Shown piece after piece: positions 8,396-16,026 of a stretch of DNA of 64,000 bases. Source of the stretch: Pseudoduganella albidiflava (GTDB lineage: Bacteria > Pseudomonadota > Gammaproteobacteria > Burkholderiales > Burkholderiaceae_D); the NCBI RefSeq assembly GCF_004322755.1, contig NZ_CP036401.1, positions 5,766,001 through 5,830,000 on the forward strand, read 5' to 3'. The position numbers and the translations under genes were made by a program. The notes under the pieces were generated by a model, which saw only the letters and a program-made list of their open reading frames with translations, was not told the origin of the DNA and did no database searches. Positions within the stretch are counted from its first letter, which is position 1, and each line of letters opens with the position of its first letter.

Positions 8396-8971
8396 TTAGA
8401 CCGCTACGCCGTAGCTGGTGGCCAGCGAGGCGAGGCCGCCCGCGAAGCCCTGGCCCACGGCGCGGAACTTCCAGTCGCTGCCGCTGCGGTACAGTTCACC
8501 GAACACCATTGCGGTTTCCGTCGAGCTGTCCTCGGACAGGTCGTAGCGCGCCACTTCCTGGTTGTTGGCGGTGTTCACGCAGCGCACGAAGGCCTTCTGC
8601 ACCTGGCCGAAGTTCTGGCGGCGGGTGTCGGCATCGTGGATCGTCACGCAGACGGCGATCTTGTCCACGTCGGCCGGCACTTTCGACAGGTCGACCTGCA
8701 CGGTCTCGTCGTCGCCCGTGCCCTCGCCGGTGCGGTTGTCGCCCGAGTGCTGCACGGCGCCGTCGGTCGATTTCAGGTTGTTGTAGAAGATGAAGTCGGA
8801 GTCGCTGCGCACCTTGCCATCCGCTTTCAGGATGAATGCCGAGCTGTCGATGTCGAATGCCGCGCCATCGGTGGTGCGCACGTCCCAGCCCAGGCCGATC
8901 GTCAATTGCGACAGGCCGGGAGCTTCCTTGCTCAGGTTGACGTTGCCGCCTTTTTGCAGACTGATTGCCAT
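8396..8971 (-). CDS. terD: TerD family stress protein, copy 2
   Basis: A 191-residue TerD-domain protein about 92 percent identical to copy 1 (15 differences, several near residues 72-74 and in the last ten positions). The calcium-site signatures FDIDSSAF (39-46) and SGDNRTGEG (76-84) are intact. The ATG sits behind AAGGAG. This is the first gene after the conserved 66-bp promoter and a two-hairpin leader, and terZ follows it. Codon use and base composition match the neighbours, which supports local duplication rather than separate acquisition. The protein is expected to be cytoplasmic and to act in the Ter stress response. Confidence 0.93.
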   Translation of the reverse strand: MAISLQKGGNVNLSKEAPGLSQLTIGLGWDVRTTDGAAFDIDSSAFILKADGKVRSDSDFIFYNNLKSTDGAVQHSGDNRTGEGTGDDETVQVDLSKVPADVDKIAVCVTIHDADTRRQNFGQVQKAFVRCVNTANNQEVARYDLSEDSSTETAMVFGELYRSGSDWKFRAVGQGFAGGLASLATSYGVAV

Positions 8972-9015
8972 GATCGAATACTCCTTCAGTTAGTAGGACA
9001 CCCTTGTTGCTTATC

Positions 9016-9070
9016 CGGCGCGACTGGTGTCTGTAGCGCGCCGCGATTCATCGCGGGCGATGCCGCCCGC
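9016..9070 (-). promoter_or_regulatory. Two-hairpin 5' leader of terD copy 2
   Basis: The leader holds a hairpin with CGGCGCG/CGCGCCG arms (9016-9022 and 9037-9043) whose loop carries the ACACC motif on the minus strand. A second hairpin has GCGGGC/GCCCGC arms (9053-9058 and 9065-9070). The same arrangement occurs upstream of terD copy 1 at 1074-1132 although the arm sequences differ in part. From a start site near 9104 the leader would be about 130 nt long. Confidence 0.45.
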
Positions 9071-9110
9071 CTGGTTCTGCCGATCACTTGTTGCTTGATC
9101 AATGTCAAGC

Positions 9111-9176
9111 AGTGTAGAGGAAACATTTGAATATAAAAATAGAAGATAATATGAACATTACTGCGCAAAAATCGAA
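9111..9176 (-). promoter_or_regulatory. Conserved Ter promoter element, copy at terD/LysR
   Basis: An AT-rich 66-bp element matching 2297-2362 at 50 of 66 positions without gaps. On the minus strand it ends with TACACT (9111-9116), a likely -10 for terD copy 2. It also fills the space immediately before the divergent LysR start at 9180, so a regulator bound here would affect both directions. LysR proteins commonly bind such shared intergenic sites. The adjacent NhaR-type regulator is the first candidate. Confidence 0.6.
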
Positions 9177-9179
9177 ACC

Positions 9180-10082
9180 ATGAAAACCAGCGGCATCAAT
9201 TTTCGCCACCTGTATTTCTTCCGCGTGGTGGCCGCGGAAGGCAGTGTCACACGCGCGGCCGAGCGGCTGGGCCTGGCCATCCAGACCATCAGCGCGCAGC
9301 TCGCGGCACTCGAGCAGTCGGTCGGCAAGCAGCTGCTGACACAGCAGGGCCGGCGCCTGGTGCCCACCGAGGCCGGCCGCGTGGCGCTGACCTATGCCGA
9401 GCAGATCTTCGAACTGGGCGACCGCATGCAGGAAGCGCTCAACGAAGCCGACGCCGGGCGCACCCGCCTGACCGTCGGCATCTCGGACTCGCTGCCGAAG
9501 CTGATCGCGTACCGCCTGCTGCGGGCGGCGTTCAACATGAAGGTACCCGTGAAACTGGTGTGCGTGGAGCGCGAATTCGAATCGCTGCTGGCCGACCTGG
9601 CGCTGCACAAGCTCGACGTGGTGCTGACCGACCGCTCGGTGCGCGCCTCGGCCAGCCTGCGCGTCTATAACCACCTGCTGGGGGAAAGTGAAATGCTGGT
9701 CTTCGGCACCAAGGAGCTGGTGCACCGGCTGGGCGGCAACTTCCCGCGCAACCTGAATCAGGCGCCGATGCTGCTGCCGACGCGGAACAACGCGCTGCGC
9801 GGGCGCATCGACGAGTGGCTGCTGAAGCACGACGTGCGGCCGGAAGTGGTGGGCGAATTCGAGGACAACGCCATGCTGACCACCTTCGCCCGCGACGGCC
9901 TGGGCCTGTTCTTCGCCCCGGCCGGCCTGGAACCGGATATCCAGGCGCAGTACGGCGCGGTGCCCGCCGGCGCCGCCACCGAACTGCGCGAACAGTTCTA
10001 CGCGATCTCGAGCGAGCGGCGCATCAAGCACCCGGCGGTGGAAGCGATCATGGCCGCCAATACGGGGCTGTTTACGGTTTAG
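9180..10082 (+). CDS. LysR family regulator, NhaR-like
   Basis: A 300-residue LysR-type regulator with an N-terminal winged helix-turn-helix at about residues 7-65. That segment (INFRHLYFF, then GSVTRAAERLGL and QTISAQLAALE) closely follows the NhaR subgroup. The rest is the usual substrate-binding co-inducer domain. NhaR of enterobacteria activates a sodium/proton antiporter gene; no such gene is next to it here. It is divergent from terD copy 2, with the conserved AT-rich element between them, so it probably senses a stress signal and controls the Ter genes. The last 11 bp overlap the 3' end of the convergent TetR gene. Confidence 0.87.
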   Translation: MKTSGINFRHLYFFRVVAAEGSVTRAAERLGLAIQTISAQLAALEQSVGKQLLTQQGRRLVPTEAGRVALTYAEQIFELGDRMQEALNEADAGRTRLTVGISDSLPKLIAYRLLRAAFNMKVPVKLVCVEREFESLLADLALHKLDVVLTDRSVRASASLRVYNHLLGESEMLVFGTKELVHRLGGNFPRNLNQAPMLLPTRNNALRGRIDEWLLKHDVRPEVVGEFEDNAMLTTFARDGLGLFFAPAGLEPDIQAQYGAVPAGAATELREQFYAISSERRIKHPAVEAIMAANTGLFTV

Positions 10083-10842
10083 AAACGAGTTTAGAAGCGG
10101 ATGTAGAAGCCGGTTTAGAGGCGGGGGCAGGAGCGGATGTAGGAGCGGATGTAGAAGCGGGTGCAGGCGCGCCGCCGGTCGGCCGGTAGCGCCGCGCGAT
10201 CGCGGCCAGCCCCGCTTCGGCGTAGCACATCATGTCGTCGACCAGGCCGGCCGGCTCGTTCGCCAGCGCCGGCAATACTTCGCTGCGCAGCGCGGGCGGC
10301 GCCAGCAGCAGGGCCATGCACGGCCCCATCAGCAGGAACAGGCTGCGCTGCAGCCCCGGGCTTTCCGGCGGCAAGCCCAGGATGTCGGACACCACCCCCA
10401 TCATCACGCGCACCTTCGGCGCGACGGCTTTCTGTGCCAGCGCGGAAATGCCGGCCGTGGGCGACAGCAGTTCGCGCACCAGCACGCGCGTGGCCCAGTG
10501 GGCGTCGGGAGCGACGGCGCGCTGCACGATCCCGGCCAGCACGGCGCGCAGCTTGTCGCGCGGCGCGCAATCCATCGCCGCCGCCTGCTGCATGGCTTCC
10601 AAAGTTACCAGGTGCTGGTGCGCCTCGATCAGCACCGCCTCGTAGAGCTGCTCGCGGCCGCCGAAGTGATAGTTGACGGCCGCCGCGTTGGCGCCGGCGC
10701 GCGCGCAGATTTCCTTGCTGGTGGCGTCGGCATAGCCACGCTCGGCAAACACTTGCCCCGCGACAGCGAGCAATTGCTGGCGGGTGGCATTGCCGTGGGC
10801 ACTGCCGGAACGGGCGGCGGGGTGACGGGTCGAACTCAACAT
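10072..10842 (-). CDS. TetR family repressor, CecR-like
   Basis: A 256-residue regulator with a TetR helix-turn-helix at about residues 20-65 (SKEICARAGANAAAVNYHFG) and a CecR/DUF1956-type ligand domain. In Escherichia coli the CecR repressor controls the ybhGFSR exporter, and the genes divergent from it here are the same exporter, so the pairing is well supported. The ATG at 10842 is preferred because the TetR homology begins soon after; an in-frame ATG at 10887 would place the start inside the operator. The C-terminal 30 residues are a low-complexity Ala/Pro/Ser/Thr tail encoded by a 12-bp tandem repeat (10082-10165), which makes the protein longer than the usual 220-230 residues. Confidence 0.86.
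   Translation of the reverse strand: MLSSTRHPAARSGSAHGNATRQQLLAVAGQVFAERGYADATSKEICARAGANAAAVNYHFGGREQLYEAVLIEAHQHLVTLEAMQQAAAMDCAPRDKLRAVLAGIVQRAVAPDAHWATRVLVRELLSPTAGISALAQKAVAPKVRVMMGVVSDILGLPPESPGLQRSLFLLMGPCMALLLAPPALRSEVLPALANEPAGLVDDMMCYAEAGLAAIARRYRPTGGAPAPASTSAPTSAPAPASKPASTSASKLVSKP
10082..10165. repeat. 12 bp x 7 tandem repeat inside the TetR gene 3' end
   Basis: Seven imperfect 12-bp units of the form GRAGCGGATGTA run from the LysR stop codon into the TetR reading frame. Because 12 is a multiple of three the array encodes tetrapeptide repeats in the TetR C-terminal tail and can change copy number without a frameshift. It begins at the last base of the convergent LysR gene. Confidence 0.8.
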
Positions 10843-10876
10843 GCGGCAATTGTACGACAGCCCGCGACGAATCTGA

Positions 10877-10905
10877 TTGAAATTCAAATTTCAATTTGAT
10901 ATAAA
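10877..10905 (+). promoter_or_regulatory. Exporter promoter inside a palindromic TetR-type operator
   Basis: A perfect inverted repeat with 8-bp arms, TTGAAATT and AATTTCAA, around CA lies at 10877-10894. Its left arm is also a -35 box (TTGAAA, 10877-10882), with TATAAA at 10900-10905 as the -10 after 17 bp. A repressor bound to the palindrome would block RNA polymerase at the exporter operon. The divergent CecR-like gene starts 35 bp to the left, so the same site could control it too. Confidence 0.72.
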
Positions 10906-10926
10906 GACGTCACACCTCTGGAGCCG

Positions 10927-11976
10927 ATGATGACCGCGCCCTCTCCACAACAAGCCGCCGCCCCCGCCACGCCATCGAAACGAAGGAAGATCGGCATCGC
11001 CGCGCTTGCCGTTGCGCTGGCGGCGGGCGGCTGGTACTGGTGGCATGCCAGCCACCCGCCGCGCAACCCGGATGCGATCGTCTTGCATGGCAACGTGGAG
11101 TTGCGCCAGGTATCGCTGGCGTTCAATGCCAGCGAGCGCATTGCCCGCCTGGCGGTCGACGAAGGCCAGCGCGTGGTCGCGGGCCAGATGCTGGGGGAAC
11201 TCGATACCCGCACGCTGGCGCTGCGGCTCGACGCGGCGCGCGCCCAGGCCGAAGCCCGGCAGCAGGTGCTGCGCCGCCTGCGGGCCGGCAGCCGCCCGGA
11301 GGAAGTGGCCCAGGCGCGCGCCAACACCGCCGCGGTACAGGCCGACGCCGACCTGGCGCAACGCCAGCTGGAGCGCCTGCGCGCCACGTGGCGCGAGTCC
11401 AATGGGCGCGCCGTCAGCCAGCAGGATCTCGACGCCGCCCAGGCCAGTGCCCGCACGGCCGCGGCCCGCCTGGAAAGCATGCGCAAGGCACAGCAGCTGG
11501 TGCAGGCCGGCGCCCGCGAGGAAGAGGTGGCGGAGGCACAGGCGCAGTTGAATGCGGCGCGGGCCGACATTGCCCTGATGGAGCGGCAAATGGCCGAAGC
11601 GCGGCTCACCGCCCCGGTGGATGCGATCGTGCGGTCACGGCTGATGGAACCGGGCGACATGGCCTCGCCCCAGCGCCCGGTGTACACGCTGGCCATCGCC
11701 GATCCGAAATGGGTGCGTGCCTGGATCGCCGAAGCGGACCTGGGCCGCATCCGCCCGGGCATGGCCGCCAGCATCGCGATCGACAGCCAGCCGGGCCAGC
11801 CGCTGCCGGGCCGCGTGGGCTACATCTCTTCCGTGGCGGAATTCACGCCGAAGACGGTGCAGACCGAAGAACTGCGCACCGCGCTGGTCTACGAAGTGCG
11901 CGTGCTGGCGGACGACCGGGCCGACCGGCTGCGCCTGGGCATGCCCGCCACCGTGCACATCGACGCGCGCCGCTGA
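10927..11976 (+). CDS. ybhG: HlyD-type periplasmic adaptor of ABC exporter (YbhG-like)
   Basis: A 349-residue membrane fusion protein. It has one N-terminal membrane anchor at about residues 22-40, a biotinyl-lipoyl-like half near 55-95, a long alanine/arginine-rich coiled-coil hairpin at about 95-225, and a C-terminal beta-barrel region with PVDAIVRSRLMEPGD and VRAWIAEADLGRIRPG. It would bridge the inner-membrane ABC pump and the outer-membrane channel encoded at 16027. The start follows GGAG and belongs to the transcript from 10877-10905. The stop is 2 bp before the ATPase gene. Gene order and lengths match the E. coli ybhGFSR set, which exports drugs such as cephalosporins and chloramphenicol; the substrate here is unknown. 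Confidence 0.88.
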   Translation: MMTAPSPQQAAAPATPSKRRKIGIAALAVALAAGGWYWWHASHPPRNPDAIVLHGNVELRQVSLAFNASERIARLAVDEGQRVVAGQMLGELDTRTLALRLDAARAQAEARQQVLRRLRAGSRPEEVAQARANTAAVQADADLAQRQLERLRATWRESNGRAVSQQDLDAAQASARTAAARLESMRKAQQLVQAGAREEEVAEAQAQLNAARADIALMERQMAEARLTAPVDAIVRSRLMEPGDMASPQRPVYTLAIADPKWVRAWIAEADLGRIRPGMAASIAIDSQPGQPLPGRVGYISSVAEFTPKTVQTEELRTALVYEVRVLADDRADRLRLGMPATVHIDARR

Positions 11977-11978
11977 CC

Positions 11979-13727
11979 ATGGACCCCGTGCTGGCAATCA
12001 GCGGCCTGCAAAAGCGCTTCGGCGCCACCGCCGCGCTGCGCGACATTTCCCTCGCGGTGCCGCGCGGTGCGCTGACCGCCCTGGTGGGCCCCGATGGCGC
12101 CGGCAAGACGACGCTGCTGCGCATCGTCGCGGGCTTGCTGGCGCCCGATGCGGGCACGGTGACCGTGCTGGGCATCGACGTCGCCGCCCAGCCGCAACGC
12201 GTGCAGGACAGGATCAGCTACATGCCGCAGCGTTTCGGCCTGTACGAAGACTTGTCCGTGCAGGAAAACCTCGACCTGTATGCCGACCTGCACGGTGTGC
12301 CGGCCCGGGCGCGCCGCGAACGCTTCGAGCGCCTGCTGGACATGATGGACCTGCGGCGCTTCACGGCACGCCCGGCCGGCAAGCTGTCCGGCGGCATGAA
12401 GCAGAAGCTGGGGCTGGCCTGCACGCTGGTGCGCTCGCCCGAGCTGCTGCTGCTGGACGAGCCCACCGTGGGGGTCGATCCCCTGTCGCGCCGGGAACTG
12501 TGGCGCATCGTGCAGGAACTGGTCGACAACGAAGCGCTGACCGTCATCGCCAGCACTGCCTACCTGGACGAAGCGGAGCGCTGCGCCACCGTGCACGTGT
12601 TGCATGAAGGCCGCCTGCTGGCTTCCGGCACGCCCCGGGAACTGCGCAGCCGGGCGGACGGGCGCACCTTCCTTGCCACGCCGGCCGATGGCGGCGCCCG
12701 CGCGCTCCAGGCGCGCCTGCTCGATGCGCGGGCGACCGTGGTGGACGCGGTGCCGCAGGGCGGGCAGGTGCGCATGATCCTGCGTGAGGATGCTCCTCCG
12801 GGCTCGCTCGAGCGACTGCTCGGCGGCGCCGGTGCCGTGCCGGTACCGCCCCGGCTGGAGGATGGCTTCATGCTGCTGCTGCGCGGCGGCGGCGGGGAAG
12901 CGTCGCCGGCCGCGGACACGGCCACGCTTGCCGCGCCTGTCGCGGGCACCAGCAGTCACGGCGATAGCGACAGCAACGGCGGGCATGCCCCGGTGATCGA
13001 AGTGCGCGACCTGGAGCGCCGCTTCGGCGACTTCACCGCGGTCGACAAGACCAGCTTCGACGTGCGCCGCGGCGAGATCTTCGGCTTGCTGGGACCGAAC
13101 GGCGCCGGCAAGACCACCACGTTCCGGATGCTGTGCGGCCTGCTGCCGGCCAGCGGCGGCACCCTCCGCGTGGCCGGGGTGGACCTGCGCGCCGCCCGTG
13201 CGCAGGCGCGGCGCAATATCGGCTACGTGGCGCAGAAATTCGCGCTGTACGGCAACCTGACCGTGGCCGAGAACCTGGCCTTCTTCGGCGGCGCGTATGG
13301 CTTGCGGGGCGAGCGCCTCAGGCAGCGCACGGCCCGGATGCTGGACGAGTTCGGCCTGCACGGCCAGGCCGCCGCACCGGCCGGCAGCCTGCCGGGTGGC
13401 TTCCGCCAGCGGCTGGCGATGGCGGCCGCCCTGCTGCATGAACCGGCCATCCTGTTCCTCGACGAACCCACCAGCGGTGCCGATCCGCTGGCCCGGCGCG
13501 CCTTCTGGCGCCGCATCACGGCGCTGGCGCTGGCCGGCGTCACCACCATCGTCACCACGCACTTCATGGAAGAAGCGGAATACTGCGACCGCGTCGCCAT
13601 CCAGGATGCCGGCAGGCTGCTGGCATTGGGCACGCCCGGCGAAGTGCGCGAACAGGCCGGCGGCGCCGCCACGATGGAACAGGCCTTCATCGCCATTGTC
13701 GAAAGGAGCCGCGCATGCACGACATGA
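11979..13727 (+). CDS. ybhF: ABC exporter ATPase with two fused nucleotide-binding domains (YbhF-like)
   Basis: A 582-residue protein with two ATP-binding cassettes in tandem, as in YbhF (578 residues). The first has Walker A GPDGAGKTT (37-45), signature LSGGMKQ (136-142) and Walker B LLLLDEPT (156-163). The second has GPNGAGKTT (372-380), a degenerate signature LPGGFRQ (471-477) and Walker B ending DEPT (498). The switch histidine is present in the second domain (TTHFMEEAE) but replaced in the first (STAYLDEAE), so the two sites are probably unequal. A Gly/Ser/Ala-rich linker joins them at about 303-337. It powers export through the permeases encoded next and overlaps the first permease gene by 13 bp. 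Confidence 0.93.
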   Translation: MDPVLAISGLQKRFGATAALRDISLAVPRGALTALVGPDGAGKTTLLRIVAGLLAPDAGTVTVLGIDVAAQPQRVQDRISYMPQRFGLYEDLSVQENLDLYADLHGVPARARRERFERLLDMMDLRRFTARPAGKLSGGMKQKLGLACTLVRSPELLLLDEPTVGVDPLSRRELWRIVQELVDNEALTVIASTAYLDEAERCATVHVLHEGRLLASGTPRELRSRADGRTFLATPADGGARALQARLLDARATVVDAVPQGGQVRMILREDAPPGSLERLLGGAGAVPVPPRLEDGFMLLLRGGGGEASPAADTATLAAPVAGTSSHGDSDSNGGHAPVIEVRDLERRFGDFTAVDKTSFDVRRGEIFGLLGPNGAGKTTTFRMLCGLLPASGGTLRVAGVDLRAARAQARRNIGYVAQKFALYGNLTVAENLAFFGGAYGLRGERLRQRTARMLDEFGLHGQAAAPAGSLPGGFRQRLAMAAALLHEPAILFLDEPTSGADPLARRAFWRRITALALAGVTTIVTTHFMEEAEYCDRVAIQDAGRLLALGTPGEVREQAGGAATMEQAFIAIVERSRACTT

Positions 13728-14884
13728 ACGGCAGCCGGGGTTTCGTCCGCCGCCTGGCGGCGCTGACCCGCAAGGAATTCCGCCAGTTGCTGCGCGACGC
13801 CAGCAACTTGGCGATCGGCATCGCCCTGCCCATCGTGCTGATCCTGATCTTCGGCTACGGCATGTCGCTGGACGTGAAGGATGCGCCGGTCGCGGTGGTG
13901 CTCGACGACGCCTCCCCCGCCGCCTACGACGCGGTGGCGGGACTGCGGCTGTCCGGCGCGTTCCGCCCCGTGTTCGTCGCATCGATGCACGACGCCGTGG
14001 CCTTGCTGGAACGGCGCGAAGCGGATGCGATCGTGCGCGTGCCGGCCGATTTCTCCGCGCGTCTGGGTGCCGGTGGCGCAGCCATCCAGCTGATCGTCCA
14101 CGGCGCGGAAGCCAGCCGCGCGGCCATCATCGCCAACTACATCACGGGCGCGCTGGCGCAGTGGCCGCAGCGGCGGCTCGACCGCGAAGGCGGCCCGGCG
14201 CTGGCTGCCGAAGTATTGCCCGTCATATCGTCCAACGGTGCCGTCACCATCGAGCAGCGCATGTGGTTCAACGCGGCCAATACCAGCACCTGGTACCTGG
14301 TGCCGGGCCTGATCGTGCTGATCATGACGCTGGTCGGCGCCTTCCTGACGGCGCTGGTGATGGCGCGCGAATGGGAGCGCGGCACGCTGGAGGCGCTGTT
14401 CGTCACGCCGGTGCGGCCGGTGGAAATCCTGCTGGCCAAGATCATCCCGTACTTCACGGTCGGCATGGTCGGCCTGGCCCTGTGCCTGGCCGCGGCGCGC
14501 TGGCTGTTCGCGGTGCCGATGCAGGGCTCGCTGTGGATCATCCTGCTGGCATCGATGCTGTACCTGTTCGTGGCGGTGGGCATGGGCCTGCTGATCTCGT
14601 CGGTGGCGAAGAACCAGTTCATCGCCAGCCAGGTGGCGCTGCTGGCCAGCTTCATGCCGTCGCTGATGCTGTCCGGCTTCCTGTTCGACCTGCGCAACGT
14701 GCCCGCCGTGGTGCGCTGGATCGGCAACGCCCTGCCCGCCACCTACTTCATGGAACTGCTCAAGACGCTGTTCCTGGCCGGCGATGTGTGGCCCCTGATC
14801 GTGCGCGACTGCGCCGTGCTGGCCGGCTACGCGGTACTGCTGCTGGGTGCCGCCCGCCTGGTGACCCGCAAGCGGCTGGACTGA
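13715..14884 (+). CDS. ybhS: ABC-2 type permease (YbhS-like)
   Basis: A 389-residue ABC-2 permease with one N-terminal membrane helix (about 31-47), a large periplasmic domain (about 50-185) and five or six C-terminal helices. The segment ALVMAREWERGTLEALFVTP is the usual cytoplasmic coupling helix of this family. The ATG at 13715 was chosen because GAAAGGAG lies 6 bp before it; another ATG at 13724 would overlap the ATPase stop as ATGA. It pairs with the next gene as a heterodimeric membrane unit of the exporter. Confidence 0.92.
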   Translation: MHDMNGSRGFVRRLAALTRKEFRQLLRDASNLAIGIALPIVLILIFGYGMSLDVKDAPVAVVLDDASPAAYDAVAGLRLSGAFRPVFVASMHDAVALLERREADAIVRVPADFSARLGAGGAAIQLIVHGAEASRAAIIANYITGALAQWPQRRLDREGGPALAAEVLPVISSNGAVTIEQRMWFNAANTSTWYLVPGLIVLIMTLVGAFLTALVMAREWERGTLEALFVTPVRPVEILLAKIIPYFTVGMVGLALCLAAARWLFAVPMQGSLWIILLASMLYLFVAVGMGLLISSVAKNQFIASQVALLASFMPSLMLSGFLFDLRNVPAVVRWIGNALPATYFMELLKTLFLAGDVWPLIVRDCAVLAGYAVLLLGAARLVTRKRLD

Positions 14885-14888
14885 CGCC

Positions 14889-16019
14889 ATGCACGACACG
14901 CTTGCCGACCTGTGGTTCCGCTTGCTGAACCTGTGCCGCAAGGAGTTCCTGGCGGTGCTGAAGGACCCGAAGAGCAGGACCATCCTGGTCATGCCGGCGC
15001 TGGTACAGAGCCTCCTGTTCGGCTACGCCGCCACCTACGACCTGAACGACGTGCCCTATGCGCTGGTGGACGACAGCCGCAGCGCCGCCTCCGCGCAACT
15101 GGCCGCCAAGCTCGATGGCACGGGCGTGTTCCGGCGGGTTGCCACCGCGAATACGCCGGCGGCCGAGCGCCACCTGGTCGACACGCAGCAGGTGCTGCTG
15201 GTGCTGCATATCCCGCGCGACTTCGAGCGGCGCCTGTATGCGGGCGAACAGGTGCCGGTGCAGCTGATCCTCGACGGCCGCAATTCCAACACGGCCGGAT
15301 CGGCCGCCAGCCATGTCGCCGCGGTGGTCGCCGACTTCAACCGCCAGTGGCGCGAGCGGCATGGCGGCCGCGGTGCGCCGCTCGAGGTGGCGGTGCGCGC
15401 CTGGTTCAACCCGAACCTGGAAACCCGCTGGAACCTGATGCCCGGCCTGATCGCCTCGCTCAGCATGCTGCAGACGCTGCTGCTGACGGCGCTGTCCGTG
15501 GCCCGCGAGCGCGAGCAGGGTACGTTCGACCAGCTGCTGGTGACGCCGATGACGCCGGCCGAGATCATGCTCGGCAAGGCGCTGCCGCCGGTCTGCATCG
15601 GCCTGCTGCAATCGACGCTGATCCTGCTCGTCACGCGCTTCTGGTTCCAGGTGCCCATGGCCGGCTCGGTGGTGTCGCTGTACGCCGCGCTGGCGCTGTT
15701 CACGGTTGCCTGCGTGGGCATCGGGCTGGCCATTTCGGCCGTCGCCGCGAGCATGCAGCAAGCCATGCTGTACACCTTCGTACTGGTCATGCCGCTGATG
15801 CTGCTGTCCGGCCTGACGACGCCGGTGCGCAACATGCCGCCCCTGATGCAGACGCTGACATGGGCCAATCCCCTGCGCTTCGCGATCGACATGGTGCAGC
15901 GCATCTACCTGGAAGGAGCGGGGCTGGCCGCAGTGCGGCACGACATGGTGCCCTTGCTCGTCATTGCCGCCATCACGCTGCCGTACGCCGCCTGGCTGTT
16001 CCGGCACCGCCTCGTGTGA
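14889..16019 (+). CDS. ybhR: ABC-2 type permease (YbhR-like)
   Basis: A 376-residue paralogue of the preceding permease, with the same layout: a helix near residue 30, a periplasmic domain from about 45 to 175, and a C-terminal membrane block containing the coupling segment VAREREQGTFDQLLVTPM. Heterodimer formation with the YbhS-like protein is expected from the E. coli system. It starts 4 bp after the previous stop and ends 7 bp before the outer-membrane lipoprotein gene, so all five exporter genes are one operon. Confidence 0.92.
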   Translation: MHDTLADLWFRLLNLCRKEFLAVLKDPKSRTILVMPALVQSLLFGYAATYDLNDVPYALVDDSRSAASAQLAAKLDGTGVFRRVATANTPAAERHLVDTQQVLLVLHIPRDFERRLYAGEQVPVQLILDGRNSNTAGSAASHVAAVVADFNRQWRERHGGRGAPLEVAVRAWFNPNLETRWNLMPGLIASLSMLQTLLLTALSVAREREQGTFDQLLVTPMTPAEIMLGKALPPVCIGLLQSTLILLVTRFWFQVPMAGSVVSLYAALALFTVACVGIGLAISAVAASMQQAMLYTFVLVMPLMLLSGLTTPVRNMPPLMQTLTWANPLRFAIDMVQRIYLEGAGLAAVRHDMVPLLVIAAITLPYAAWLFRHRLV

Positions 16020-16026
16020 GACCACC

